From JADKAV01 sp037046735 (GTDB lineage: Bacteria > Actinomycetota > Actinomycetes > S36-B12 > UBA10799), in NCBI GenBank assembly GCA_037046735.1, contig JBAOHC010000022.1, positions 62,001 through 126,000 of the forward strand: DNA of 64,000 bases, written 5' to 3'. Positions 37,508 through 46,448 of this stretch are shown in pieces; position 1 is the first letter of the stretch; every line of letters begins with the position of its first letter. The translations under genes and the position numbers were made by a program. Below the pieces are notes generated by a model. It was given only the letters and a program-made list of their open reading frames with translations, was not told the origin of the DNA and made no database searches.

Positions 37508-38564
37508 GTGCCGCGACTTTCCCAAGTCCCTGATGTAGGGGCCGAAACGCTGAGGCTGCTGCTTGTGGTCTTCGGCGCAGCCGTCGGTTTCGAACTGGGT
37601 TCGCGGATCGAGGCCAGCAATCCCGGATGTCTCGCTGGGGTTCCTGAGCATCACCGTCGTCTGCGTCGTCATCGGGGCCGGTTTCGGGTACTCGGTGGGT
37701 GGCGTGATTGCCCGCGTCATCATCCGGGGGATCACCGCTCAGGAGCAGCGCCTGCGGGGGCTACCCCCAGACCAGGTCGTGGCCGGCTTCAGCGGGTCAA
37801 TCATCGCCATGCTCGCGGCGTCCCTGGTCGCCTGGCCCCTGTTCCTGCTAGGCCCGGCCGCAGTAATGGCGCCATTGTTCGTCTTCATCGTCGTGGTGGC
37901 CGGCATCGCCGGGTTCCGGATTGGCCGTACGCGCGCGGCATCGATCGGGGGAGCAGTTGGCGGTGGTCCTCGGCAGGGCTGGGGGCCCAAGGTCCTGGAC
38001 ACCTCTGTCGCCATCGACGGCCGCATCGTTCAAGTCGCCCGCAGCGGATTCCTCACCGGCACCGTTCTGGTGCCGCAACCGGTCATCGACGAATTGCAGG
38101 GCCTCGCCGATGCCGCTGACGAAGGTCGGCGGGCCAGGGGCCGCCGCGGCCTCGACGTCCTGGGTACGTTGCGGGATGCCTTACCCGTCGAGGTGATCGC
38201 CGACGATCCGGTCGGGGTCGATGACGTCGACGCGAAACTCGTGCAGATCTGCCTGCGCCGCAAGGTCGCGCTGCTCACGCTGGATCAGCACCTGGCTGAT
38301 GCGGCGGCGCTGAGCGGGGTGACAGTCCTGAACTTGCACGCGTTGGCGGTGGCGATGGCCGCACCCGTGACCTCCGGGGACACCGTGGAGGTGCACTTGG
38401 CGCGGGCCGGCAAGGAAGCGGGGCAGGCGGTGGGCCATTTGCCGGACGGGACGATGGTCATCGTGCAGCGCGCGGACCACCGGATCGGAGACACCGTGCA
38501 GGTGCATCTCACGTCCGTGACCACCACGAGTCACGGGCGGTTGGTCTTCGCGCGGCTGGTCTGA
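37508..38564 (+). pseudogene. PIN/TRAM-domain membrane protein, frame interrupted by one base
   Basis: Likely a membrane-anchored PIN-domain ribonuclease with a C-terminal TRAM RNA-binding domain. The first frame (GTG 37508) reads LRLLLVVFGAAVGFELGSRIEASN; the second continues DVSLGFLSITVVCVVIGAG, two more hydrophobic segments, then the PIN domain (LDTSVAIDGRI, DELQGLADAADEGRR, LLTLDQHLADAA) and TRAM (TSGDTVEVHLARAGKEAGQA). The frames meet at CCC, 37622-37624; with one C fewer the gene is whole, at 351 residues. The role is unknown. As with mshA, an assembly error is a serious alternative. Confidence 0.82.
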
Positions 38565-38575
38565 CGGCCAGCCTC

Positions 38576-38581
38576 TAGGCT
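38576..38581 (+). promoter_or_regulatory. candidate -10 hexamer of ispD (leaderless)
   Basis: TAGGCT ends 7 nt before the GTG start at 38589. Confidence 0.45.
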
Positions 38582-38588
38582 GACCCTC

Positions 38589-39239
38589 GTGACCGCCTTG
38601 ATCCTGGTAGCGGCCGGCAGTGGGCAACGACTGGCGGCCGGCGTCCCCAAAGCCTTGGTCGAGGTCGCCGGTGACTCCCTGATCGGACACTGCATCGCCG
38701 CCGCCCGCCAGGTCGACAGAATCCACGAACTGGTCGTGGTCGCACCGGCGGCCGAGGTGGATCGCATCGCGGCCGATGTTCAAGGCGTGACGGTCGTTGC
38801 AGGGGGCGCGACCCGGGATGCCTCCGTCCGGGCGGGTCTGCTCGCGCTGCCCGAGGCCGTGGAGATGGTGCTCATCCACGACGCAGCCCGGCCCTTCACG
38901 CCGGTCGAGGTGTATGACCGCGTGATCACCGCGCTGGACACCGGAGCGGACGCCGTTATCCCCGCGCTGCCGGTGGCTGACACCATCAAGCGCGTTGCGG
39001 ACGGCATCGTCGTGGCCACCGTGGACCGCTGCGATCTGGTCGCGGTGCAGACTCCACAAGGCTTCCGGGTAGCCACGCTGCGCTGCGCCCACGAGCAGCA
39101 GACCGATGCTGTCACCGACGACGCGATGCTGGTGGAGACCATGGGTGTGCCCGTGCACGTGGTTGCCGGCTCCCATGACGCTTTCAAGATCACGACCGCC
39201 TTCGATCTGGCGGTGGCGCGTGCGATGCGGGAGGTCTGA
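38589..39239 (+). CDS. ispD: 2-C-methyl-D-erythritol 4-phosphate cytidylyltransferase
   Basis: Third step of the MEP pathway to isoprenoids: joins CTP and MEP. The 216-residue protein has the nucleotide loop LVAAGSGQRL, Lys in GVPKALVEVAG, IHDAARPF and the C-terminal KITTAFDLAVA. The GTG start has a -10 hexamer 7 nt upstream. It is followed without gap by ispF. Confidence 0.94.
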   Translation: MTALILVAAGSGQRLAAGVPKALVEVAGDSLIGHCIAAARQVDRIHELVVVAPAAEVDRIAADVQGVTVVAGGATRDASVRAGLLALPEAVEMVLIHDAARPFTPVEVYDRVITALDTGADAVIPALPVADTIKRVADGIVVATVDRCDLVAVQTPQGFRVATLRCAHEQQTDAVTDDAMLVETMGVPVHVVAGSHDAFKITTAFDLAVARAMREV

Positions 39240-39725
39240 ATGAATCTGCTCATCGGCGTGGGAACCGACGTCCATGCCTACTCCGAGCACACTCGCGCGC
39301 ATGTCGCTGGCCTGCTCTGGCCCGATGCCCCCGGACTTGTGGGGCACTCGGACGGCGACGTGGTGTCGCACGCCAGCGCCGACGCACTGCTCAACGCGGC
39401 TGGGCTCGGAGACCTCGGCGGGCTGATCGGCACCGACCGCCCGGAATGGCGCGGGGCCAGCGGCGCCACGATTCTGCGCGAGGTCGCCGCCCACTTGCGG
39501 GCGCAGGGGTACTCGCCGGTCAACATCGGCGTGCAGATGATCGGCAATCAGCCCCGGATCGGTGCCCGCCGCGCCGAAGCCGAGCGGGTGCTCAGCGCCG
39601 CGGCGGGATGCCCGGTCCACCTGTCGGCGACCACCACCGACGGCCTTGGCCTCACCGGCCGGGGGGAGGGGTTGGCGGCGATCGCGACAGCGCTGGTCAT
39701 GCGTGCCGATACTCTGGATCGGTGA
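39240..39725 (+). CDS. ispF: 2-C-methyl-D-erythritol 2,4-cyclodiphosphate synthase
   Basis: Fifth step of the MEP pathway. The 161-residue trimeric enzyme has the metal ligands Asp10 and His12 in VGTDVHAY, the GHSDGDVVSHA motif and TTTDGLGLTGRGEG. GGGAGG lies 5 nt before the ATG. The stop overlaps the cysS start as GTGA. Confidence 0.95.
   Translation: MNLLIGVGTDVHAYSEHTRAHVAGLLWPDAPGLVGHSDGDVVSHASADALLNAAGLGDLGGLIGTDRPEWRGASGATILREVAAHLRAQGYSPVNIGVQMIGNQPRIGARRAEAERVLSAAAGCPVHLSATTTDGLGLTGRGEGLAAIATALVMRADTLDR
39710..39715 (+). promoter_or_regulatory. candidate -10 hexamer of cysS (leaderless, inside ispF)
   Basis: TACTCT ends 6 nt before the GTG of cysS. It lies inside the ispF coding sequence, so cysS may be read both from the ispDF transcript and from its own start. 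Confidence 0.38.
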
Positions 39726-41122
39726 CCCTGCAGATCTACGACACCGGAACCCGCACTGTGCGCGACTTCGTGCCGATCAACGAGGCAGCGGTGTCGATCT
39801 ATTACTGTGGCGCGACAGTCCAGGCTGCTCCCCACGTCGGTCACCTGCGGCCCGGAGTGGTTTTCGACGTCCTGGCTCGTTGGCTCACGGCCAAGGGATA
39901 CCAGGTGACCGTCTGCCGCAATGTCACCGACATCGACGACAAGATCCTGGCCAAGGCACAGTCGGAAGGCCGGCCTTGGTGGGCCGTGGCCCAGCACTAC
40001 GAGCGCGAGTTCAGCCGCGCCTACGAGATCCTGGGATGCAATCCGCCCACGATCGAACCGCGCGCGACCGGGCACATCCCGCAGATGCTCGAACTCATCG
40101 CCCGCCTCATCGATGCCGGGCAGGCGTATGCAGTGGACGGCGACGTCTACTTCTCAGTGACCGCTGACCCGCGCTACGGGGAGTTGTCCCGCCAGCGACT
40201 GGCCGACCTGCAACCCGCGGCCGACTCCGTGGACGACCAGCGCAAACGCGATCAGCGGGACTTCGCGCTGTGGAAGGCGGCCAAGCCCGGCGAGCCGTTC
40301 TGGAACTCACCGTGGGGGCCCGGTCGTCCCGGCTGGCATCTGGAGTGCTCAGCCATGTCCACCTTCTACCTCGGTGAGCAGTTCGACATCCACGGTGGTG
40401 GTATCGACTTGATCTTCCCCCACCACGAGAACGAACTCGCCCAGTCACGCGGTGCGGGCGACGCCTTCGCGAACTACTGGCTGCACAACTCGTGGGTGAC
40501 AGCGGCCGGGCAGAAGATGGGCAAATCGCTGGGCAATGCGCTGGCAGTCGACGAGGTGCTCAAGCACGTGAAGCCGGTGGAACTGCGCTACCACCTCGCC
40601 TCCGCGCACTACCGGTCCACCATCGAGTTCTCCTATGAGTCCGTAGTGGAGTCGGCCGTGGGCTTCCGGCGCATCGCCGGTTTCCTGGACAAACTCGCGG
40701 ACGAGCCCCTCCCAGACCCGGTGGCCGGTAATTGCCCGCCGGCGTTTGTGGCTGCCATGGACGATGACCTCGGTGTGCCGGCAGCAGTGGCCGTCATCTT
40801 CGACACGGTGCGGGCCGGCAACGCCGCGTTGGAGGGCCAGGATCTGGCGACGGCCCGCACGGCCTGGCGACAGGTCAGTGCCATGTGCTCGGTGCTTGGG
40901 ATCAACCCGCTCGCGGACCCGTGGGTGTCCGGCGAGGACTCCGGGCAGGCGATGGCGGCCCTGGGAGCACTGGTGGATGATCTGCTCGTCGCCCGTCGAG
41001 AGGCCCGCGCAGCGCGGGACTGGGGACAGGCTGATGCCATCCGCGACCGTTTGGTCGCCGCGGGTGTCCACATCGAGGACCGTGCTGATGGTCCTGTCTG
41101 GTCGTTGACCAATGGCGGGTAA
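39722..41122 (+). CDS. cysS: cysteinyl-tRNA synthetase
   Basis: Charges tRNA-Cys. The GTG at 39722 gives 466 residues starting VTLQIYDTGTRTVRDF, the usual N-terminus; the frame is open further upstream inside ispF but without homology. The zinc Cys is in YYCGATVQ, the HIGH motif reads HVGH, and KMSKS reads KMGKS in QKMGKSLGN, a Ser-to-Gly change at a variable position. Length and the ispF-rlmB context indicate CysS rather than the related mycothiol ligase MshC. Confidence 0.93.
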   Translation: MTLQIYDTGTRTVRDFVPINEAAVSIYYCGATVQAAPHVGHLRPGVVFDVLARWLTAKGYQVTVCRNVTDIDDKILAKAQSEGRPWWAVAQHYEREFSRAYEILGCNPPTIEPRATGHIPQMLELIARLIDAGQAYAVDGDVYFSVTADPRYGELSRQRLADLQPAADSVDDQRKRDQRDFALWKAAKPGEPFWNSPWGPGRPGWHLECSAMSTFYLGEQFDIHGGGIDLIFPHHENELAQSRGAGDAFANYWLHNSWVTAAGQKMGKSLGNALAVDEVLKHVKPVELRYHLASAHYRSTIEFSYESVVESAVGFRRIAGFLDKLADEPLPDPVAGNCPPAFVAAMDDDLGVPAAVAVIFDTVRAGNAALEGQDLATARTAWRQVSAMCSVLGINPLADPWVSGEDSGQAMAALGALVDDLLVARREARAARDWGQADAIRDRLVAAGVHIEDRADGPVWSLTNGG

Positions 41123-42059
41123 CTCGCAGCGCCCGGGTGCACGGCGTAATCCCGGGTCGAAGAAGGGTGCCGTGGTCGGATCCGGTGCACAGCGCCGCAA
41201 AGCGCTCAAGGGCAAGGGCCCGACCCCCTCAGCCAAGGACCGGCCGGGACACCCCGCCGCCAAGCAGGCCAAGTACAAGGACAAGGCCGAACGCGCACAG
41301 AAACCCACCCGATCCTCCGGGAAACCCCCGAAGGACATCGTCGCGGGTCGCAACCCCGTCGTGGAGGCCCTGCGGTCGAAGACGCCGGCCGTGGAGCTGC
41401 TGGTGCAGTTGCGCATCGATATTGACGATCGCGTGCATGAAGCGGTCAGTCTGGCCGCCGCTCAGGGGCTGCCGGTGCAGGAGGTCCCCAAGTCGCAGAT
41501 CGATGCGGTCGCCGGCGATGTCGTGCACCAGGGATTGCTGCTGGTGGCCAAACCCTTCGTCTACACCGATCTCGGGGATCTGCTGGACACGCCGAACCCC
41601 TTGTGGGTGGTGCTGGATCAGGTCACGGACCCGCGGAATCTAGGGGCCATCGCCCGATCGGCAGCAGCTTTCGGCGCCACCGCTGTGCTGATTCCGCAAC
41701 GGCGCTCAGCTCCGGTCACGCCGGCTGCCTGGCGCACGTCCGCCGGCGCGCTGGCTCGCCTGCCCGTATGCCAGATCGGGAACGTGACCCAGACTCTAGG
41801 AGTGCTGCAGGAGGCAGGTGCCTTCTGTGTGGGGCTCGACGCTGACTCCGATCTCGGTCTGGACGAACTCGCGCGCTTCGCGGACGGCCCGCTGGCCATC
41901 GTGGTCGGCGCCGAGGGGCGAGGATTGTCGCAACTGGTGGCCAAACGCTGTGACGTCCTGGTGTCCATCCCGATGACCTCGGCCACGGAGTCGCTGAACG
42001 CCTCGGTGGCAGCCGCGATTTCCATGCATTGGGTTGCCCATCAGCGCACGCTAGGGTGA
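41112..42059 (+). CDS. rlmB: 23S rRNA (guanosine-2'-O-) methyltransferase, SPOUT/TrmH family
   Basis: Methylates a ribose in 23S rRNA (G2251 in E. coli). The first 75 residues are a basic, low-complexity extension (many Lys, Arg, Pro) usual in actinobacterial members, followed by the substrate-binding domain (VAGRNPVVEALR) and the SPOUT knot with LDQVTDPRNLGAIARSA, VVGAEGRGLS and IPMTSATESLNASVAAAI. The ATG lies 11 bp inside cysS. Confidence 0.9.
   Translation: MAGNSQRPGARRNPGSKKGAVVGSGAQRRKALKGKGPTPSAKDRPGHPAAKQAKYKDKAERAQKPTRSSGKPPKDIVAGRNPVVEALRSKTPAVELLVQLRIDIDDRVHEAVSLAAAQGLPVQEVPKSQIDAVAGDVVHQGLLLVAKPFVYTDLGDLLDTPNPLWVVLDQVTDPRNLGAIARSAAAFGATAVLIPQRRSAPVTPAAWRTSAGALARLPVCQIGNVTQTLGVLQEAGAFCVGLDADSDLGLDELARFADGPLAIVVGAEGRGLSQLVAKRCDVLVSIPMTSATESLNASVAAAISMHWVAHQRTLG
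42052..42057 (+). promoter_or_regulatory. candidate -10 hexamer of the DUF4190 gene (leaderless)
   Basis: TAGGGT ends 6 nt before the ATG at 42064; it overlaps the rlmB stop. Confidence 0.42.
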
Positions 42060-42063
42060 GGGC

Positions 42064-42414
42064 ATGAGCCAGCCACCTCCCGGATACGGCGCCTACCCGC
42101 CGGCACGCCAGAACGCCTCAGACGCGGTTGTCGCACTCGTGCTGTCATTGCTGTCGTGGGTGATCTGCCCGGTTGTGTTGGCCATCGTGGCGCTCGTCTT
42201 CGCCAGCAAGGCCAAGAACGAGATCGCCGCCTCCAACGGCTACCTCGACGGCGGGGGCATGGTCACGGCGGCCAAGGTCATCGCCTGGCTGAACATCATC
42301 ATCACCATCTTGGGGACGCTGCTGTTCATCGTGATCGTGGTGTTCTTCAGCGCGGCCAGCACGACAGTAGATGTTCCCTCCACCGGAGACGCCTTCCTGA
42401 GCCTGCTGCGCTAG
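42064..42414 (+). CDS. DUF4190-like small membrane protein
   Basis: A 116-residue protein with a Pro/Tyr/Gly-rich N-terminus (QPPPGYGAYPP) and two hydrophobic segments (VALVLSLLSWVICPVVLAIVAL and IAWLNIIITILGTLLFIVIVVF), separated by a conserved-looking polar loop. Proteins of this shape are common in actinobacteria; their function is unknown. It overlaps the convergent next gene by 4 bp. Confidence 0.72.
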   Translation: MSQPPPGYGAYPPARQNASDAVVALVLSLLSWVICPVVLAIVALVFASKAKNEIAASNGYLDGGGMVTAAKVIAWLNIIITILGTLLFIVIVVFFSAASTTVDVPSTGDAFLSLLR

Positions 42415-43001
42415 CCCGAGTAGCCGATCCCGCCGCCAGCGTGCGATGACCCGACGCAGGCGCCCCGGGGTGTGCCCGGCGTCCGTACCACGACCGCCGC
42501 TGGTACCAGAACCACAGCGACGTGACCAAGAAGATCCCAGATGATCAGGCCTAACCAGTAGGCGTTCACACGGTCCCAGGGGATGGCGTCGATCGTCCGC
42601 TCGAACCCCTCGACGCCCACCAGTTGGCCGCCGATGAGGATCACGCCCAGGATCACGATCGGAATCGTCTTGGCCAGTTCCTGGGAGATCTCGGTGCGCA
42701 CGTGAGCCAGTAACCGGGCTCCCGCGATGACCGCACAGGCGGCTGCCAGGATCTGCTCCGGGTTGCGCTCTCGGGCGACTGCGGTGATCAGCAGCAGGAG
42801 CACGAACAACCAGAACGAGACCAGTACGGGCGTCAGCAGGACGTAGCGGGCAACACCTGCCCACGTGGCGCGCGGGGGATGGGCCTCACTGCGGATCACC
42901 GGCAGGCGGGCATGATCCATGGTGCGGTACACCACCCACAGGACGGTGGCCATCACGGCCAGCCCGATGCCCAGGACGGCTACATCGAGCAGGGCAGCCA
43001 C
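42411..43001 (-). CDS. hypothetical membrane protein, five helices
   Basis: A 196-residue protein with about five transmembrane segments, beginning MAALLDVAVLGIGLAVMA and including VLLTPVLVSFWLFVLLLLITAV and IPIVILGVILIGGQLVGV. I do not recognise the family. It shares a strand with yajQ and YajQ ends just upstream, but the 52-bp gap gives no clear operon signal. Codon use matches its neighbours. Confidence 0.7.
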   Translation of the reverse strand: MAALLDVAVLGIGLAVMATVLWVVYRTMDHARLPVIRSEAHPPRATWAGVARYVLLTPVLVSFWLFVLLLLITAVARERNPEQILAAACAVIAGARLLAHVRTEISQELAKTIPIVILGVILIGGQLVGVEGFERTIDAIPWDRVNAYWLGLIIWDLLGHVAVVLVPAAVVVRTPGTPRGACVGSSHAGGGIGYSG

Positions 43002-43053
43002 GATCGGCTCCGGACAGCACGCCAGCCCCGTTCGGGCAGACGCCGCGTGGGGG

Positions 43054-43545
43054 TCATCGGTAATTGGTGAACTGCAGCGCGACGTCCAGATCCTGCTCCT
43101 TCAGCAAGGACATCACGCTCTGCAGGTCGTCGCGGGACTTGCTGGACACCCGCACCTCTTCACCCTGCACCTGGGTCTTGACGCCCTTCGGCCCTTCATC
43201 GCGGATGATCTTGGCGATCTTCTTTGCGTTCTCCTGGCTCAGACCGGATTCGAAGGAGCCGCTGATCTTGTACTCCTTGCCCGACAGCCGGGGGTCATCG
43301 GCCTTGAACGCCTTGAGCGAGATGTGCCGTTTGACCAGCTTGTCGCGCAGCACGTCCAACGCGGCCAACGAGCGCTCCTCGGTCGCGGAGACGACCTCGA
43401 TACTCATCTCGCCGGACCATCGGATGGTAGTGCCGGTGTTCTTGAAGTCGAAGCGGGTGGCCAGCTCTTTGGCGGCCTGGTTCAGTGCGTTGTCGGCCTC
43501 CTGCCGGTCTACTTTGCTGACGATGTCGAAGCTGCTATCTGCCAT
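43054..43545 (-). CDS. YajQ-family protein (c-di-GMP/nucleotide-binding)
   Basis: A 163-residue protein of the YajQ/UPF0234 family, recognised from MADSSFDIVSKVDRQEADNA, the DFKNTGTTIRW segment and FESGLSQENAKKIAKIIRDEGPKGVK. Some homologues bind cyclic di-GMP and act with transcription factors; others bind nucleotides or RNA. It lies next to a GGDEF-EAL enzyme, separated by tRNA-Tyr. Whether this copy binds c-di-GMP cannot be told from sequence. Confidence 0.9.
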   Translation of the reverse strand: MADSSFDIVSKVDRQEADNALNQAAKELATRFDFKNTGTTIRWSGEMSIEVVSATEERSLAALDVLRDKLVKRHISLKAFKADDPRLSGKEYKISGSFESGLSQENAKKIAKIIRDEGPKGVKTQVQGEEVRVSSKSRDDLQSVMSLLKEQDLDVALQFTNYR

Positions 43546-43588
43546 GCGAGCACCCTACTTGCACCGTGTATCGTGGCTAACGCACCTT

Positions 43589-43674
43589 GGCGGGTTGCCC
43601 GAGCGGCCAAAGGGAACGGTCTGTAAAACCGTCGGCTTACGCCTACGCTGGTTCGAACCCAGCACCCGCCACCA
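43589..43674 (+). tRNA. tRNA-Tyr (GTA)
   Basis: The acceptor stem pairs GGCGGGT with ACCCGCC; the anticodon loop CTGTAAA gives GTA; there is a long class II variable arm and the T-loop GTTCGAACC. The 3' CCA is encoded. Confidence 0.95.
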
Positions 43675-43700
43675 CCACCACGAACACGGCGAACCCGTGG

Positions 43701-45965
43701 CTAGTACCGCAGGCGCTCATCGCCTGTCCGCTGCGACCGCTCCTGCAGCCAGACCACCATCGAGTCGCCGTCCAGGGGGGCACTGATGTGGAAGCCCTGG
43801 GCGAGGTCACAGCCAGACAGCCGGACGTGTTCGAGGTCCGATGCCGACTCCACACCTTCGGCGACCATGCGCAGGCGAAGGCCGTGGGCCAGGTGCACCG
43901 TCGCAGAGAGAATGGAGCGCAGCTCCGCTCGTGAACCAACACCGGTCACGAACTCCCGATCGAGTTTGAGTTCCTGAGCGTCCATGGTCCCGATCTGGTG
44001 CAGCGACGAGTAGCCGGCGCCGTAATCGTCGATCGAGATCTGCACCCCGATGGCGTGCAACTGGGCAAGGACGATTCGGACCCGCTCCTCGTCACCGCTC
44101 AGGGCTGTCTCGGTGATCTCCAACGTGAGTCGATGCGCCGGGATGTGGTGGTCTGCCAGCAGTTGCGCCACGCGCGGGGGCAGGGCCCGGTCCAGCAGGT
44201 TCGTCGCCGAGATGTTCGCGCACATCCGCAGGTGGATGCCCTGTTGGTCCCAGGCGCGCAGCTGGCAGAGGCTCTGGTTGAGGATCATGTCGGTGAGCGG
44301 GCGGATGAGTGCGGTCTGCTCAAGGACGGGCAGGAAGTCGGCGGCCTGTATCACGCCCCGCTGCGGATGCTGCCAGCGCACGAGGGCCTCCACCGCAACG
44401 ATCTCGTTGGTCACCACATCGAGTTGCGGCTGGTAATGGCATACGAACTCCTGGCGATCCACCCCGCCGCGCAGATCCTGCATGATCAGCAGCCGCCCCT
44501 GATCCGTGCCGTCGCGCCGGGAGTCGAAGACCTGCGTATTCACGTGCTCGCCCTTGGCTCGGTACATGGCGCGGTCGGCGGCCAGCAGCAGATTCGACAG
44601 GGAGTCGCCCTGATCCGGGGCCACAGCGATCCCGATGCTCAATTCCACTTTCAGATCCATGCCGGATGCGGCGACCGGATCGGTGACACTGCTGTGCAGT
44701 GCGGCCGCGAGTTCCAGGGCCTGCGTGATGCCCGTCCCAGCAGGGGTGAGCAGCGCGAATTCGTCGCCACCGATGCGGCTGATCACCACCGACGGGTCCA
44801 CTGCGCTTCGAAAGCGCTGCGCGACGGTCTGCAGTACCTCATCACCGGCCTGGTGGCCGAGGGTGTCGTTGATCTGTTTGAAGCGGTCCACGTCTACCAG
44901 CAGCAGCGCGCGGGGTGAGTCGATACCCTGGCCGGCCAGGCGGTTCAGTCCCCGCCGGTTGACCAGGCCGGTCAAATCATCCGTGCGGGCCTGCAGCTGG
45001 GCGCGCGCGCGGGCCGTCGCGGCCCGAAACGCGCCGAGGCTGCGCAGGGCCCCCGCCAGCACTGTCGCGGTGGCCAGGGCAACCGTGACGCTGGGGACGT
45101 TGTGCTCGGTGGCGTACACGATGAGGGCGAACATCGCAGTGGTGACGACGACCGGGGCCACCCAGTTCATGCGCGAGTCGCTCGGTGCCTGACCCAGCCG
45201 GGTCCACGCCGACAGGCTCAGCAGGAGCAGCCCCAACGGCCAGGTGAGGTCGATGATCGCGCCCACGCCCTGCTCCGTCTGGGCCACGCCGAACAGCCAG
45301 AACGCGTCACCGAGCCAGATGAGGACCGAACCTGCCAGCAGCAACCACCAGGCGGGACCGGCAGCCCGCCTCATCACGGCCAATACCGCTGCGACGATTG
45401 CCACTTGCAGGAGGTCCAGCAGGGGGTAGAGCCAGGGGATGACCAGCTCCCACGCTGACTCCTCGACCTCCACCGCAGGTGCGAGCAGGGACAGCGCAGC
45501 CGCCGCGGCCAGGGCGATGATCAGCCCGTCGAGATAGGTGGTGCCAGCTGCGGACCCCATCACGGGGCGGATGAGCACCGCGATGGCCACGTACATGGTC
45601 GGGCTGACGGTGAGGAAGAGCAGCTGCGACCAGAGGCTGCCGGGACCCTCCGGATCCGATCCGGTGAAGTAGTCCAATTCGGCGATCAGCCATACCGTGC
45701 AGGCCAGGGCGAACAGCACCCAGGAAAGGCGGGTCGTCGTCGCCGTGGCGGCCCGCGCGGCGAAGATCATGATCGGTGGTACCAGCAGGGCGCAGTAGAG
45801 CAGGGCGTCGCGCACTGGTAGGAACTCGGTGGGTCCCAGCAGCAACCAGGCTGTGAAGCCACTTAGCAGGGCGACGGTGAGGGCGATCAGAGCGGCAACC
45901 GGCCGCGGCAGGTCCGGTCGTCTCTCGACCCCGTCGAGATCACGGGGCGGATCCCGGTGAGCCAC
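43701..45965 (-). CDS. membrane-anchored GGDEF-EAL protein (c-di-GMP synthesis and/or breakdown)
   Basis: A 754-residue protein. Residues 25-310 contain about eight transmembrane helices with no known sensor name. The diguanylate cyclase domain has an intact active site, RIGGDEFALL, with GGDEF at 399-403; I see no RxxD inhibitory site at the expected place before it. The phosphodiesterase domain has EALVRW with EAL at 526-528, then ANISATNL, LEITETAL, IDDYGAGYSS, LKLDREFV and VAEGVES, so all metal and catalytic positions appear intact. Either or both activities are possible. The GTG start has TAGTGT 6 nt upstream. Confidence 0.92.
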   Translation of the reverse strand: MAHRDPPRDLDGVERRPDLPRPVAALIALTVALLSGFTAWLLLGPTEFLPVRDALLYCALLVPPIMIFAARAATATTTRLSWVLFALACTVWLIAELDYFTGSDPEGPGSLWSQLLFLTVSPTMYVAIAVLIRPVMGSAAGTTYLDGLIIALAAAAALSLLAPAVEVEESAWELVIPWLYPLLDLLQVAIVAAVLAVMRRAAGPAWWLLLAGSVLIWLGDAFWLFGVAQTEQGVGAIIDLTWPLGLLLLSLSAWTRLGQAPSDSRMNWVAPVVVTTAMFALIVYATEHNVPSVTVALATATVLAGALRSLGAFRAATARARAQLQARTDDLTGLVNRRGLNRLAGQGIDSPRALLLVDVDRFKQINDTLGHQAGDEVLQTVAQRFRSAVDPSVVISRIGGDEFALLTPAGTGITQALELAAALHSSVTDPVAASGMDLKVELSIGIAVAPDQGDSLSNLLLAADRAMYRAKGEHVNTQVFDSRRDGTDQGRLLIMQDLRGGVDRQEFVCHYQPQLDVVTNEIVAVEALVRWQHPQRGVIQAADFLPVLEQTALIRPLTDMILNQSLCQLRAWDQQGIHLRMCANISATNLLDRALPPRVAQLLADHHIPAHRLTLEITETALSGDEERVRIVLAQLHAIGVQISIDDYGAGYSSLHQIGTMDAQELKLDREFVTGVGSRAELRSILSATVHLAHGLRLRMVAEGVESASDLEHVRLSGCDLAQGFHISAPLDGDSMVVWLQERSQRTGDERLRY

Positions 45966-45971
45966 TGTTTC

Positions 45972-45977
45972 ACACTA
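45972..45977 (-). promoter_or_regulatory. candidate -10 hexamer of the GGDEF-EAL gene (leaderless)
   Basis: TAGTGT on the minus strand, ending 6 nt before the GTG start at 45965. Confidence 0.45.
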
Positions 45978-46061
45978 GTCCGGTCGCCCCATCTCAGGAC
46001 CCACCGCAATGGGGGAGTCACGTCGTGGGGTGCCCGCCAGACCTTGTACCCTAGAACGGTT

Positions 46062-46134
46062 GCCCCTTTAGCTCAGTCGGCAGAGCGTCTCCATGGTAAG
46101 GAGAAGGTCTACGGTTCGATTCCGTAAAGGGGCT
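46062..46134 (+). tRNA. tRNA-Thr (GGT)
   Basis: GCCCCTT pairs with AAGGGGC; the anticodon loop ATGGTAA gives GGT; the T-loop is GTTCGATTC. CCA is not encoded. TACCCT about 10 nt upstream is a possible -10. Confidence 0.95.
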
Positions 46135-46170
46135 CGAGCGCTGATCTTCGAACTTGGAGGCAGCGTGCGA

Positions 46171-46244
46171 GGCGGAGTAGCTCAGCCTGGCAGAGCAAGC
46201 GGCTCATAATCGCTGTGTCGCCGGTTCAAGTCCGGCCTCCGCTA
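46171..46244 (+). tRNA. tRNA-Met (CAT)
   Basis: GGCGGAG pairs with CTCCGCT (one G-U); the anticodon loop CTCATAA gives CAT; the T-loop is GTTCAAGTC. The paired first base of the acceptor stem and the lack of a GGG/CCC anticodon stem suggest the elongator rather than the initiator. CCA is not encoded. Confidence 0.93.
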
Positions 46245-46270
46245 CAACAACGAACGAGGAAAGGTTCATC

Positions 46271-46435
46271 GTGGCGAAATCCGACGTCCGCCCCAAGATC
46301 ACGCTGGCGTGCGGGGAGTGTAAGCACCGCAACTACATCACCAAGAAGAACCGGCGCAACAACCCCGACCGCATCGAACTGAAGAAGTTCTGCCCGCATT
46401 GCAAGAAGCACACCGAGCACAAAGAGACCCGCTAG
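46271..46435 (+). CDS. rpmG: 50S ribosomal protein L33
   Basis: A 54-residue ribosomal protein, VAKSDVRPKITLACGECKHR to KHTEHKETR. The CxxC pairs CGEC and CPHC show that it is the zinc-binding (C+) form. The GTG at 46271 has GAGGAAAGG about 7 nt upstream. Between tRNA-Met and murB, rpmG-hadA-hadB-murB is a conserved actinobacterial order. Confidence 0.93.
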   Translation: MAKSDVRPKITLACGECKHRNYITKKNRRNNPDRIELKKFCPHCKKHTEHKETR

Positions 46436-46448
46436 GCGCCTGCCGGGC

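Noticed and set aside
39722..41122. Mycothiol ligase MshC instead of CysS
   Set aside because: The length, N-terminus and ispF-cysS-rlmB order fit CysS; MshC is shorter and lies elsewhere.
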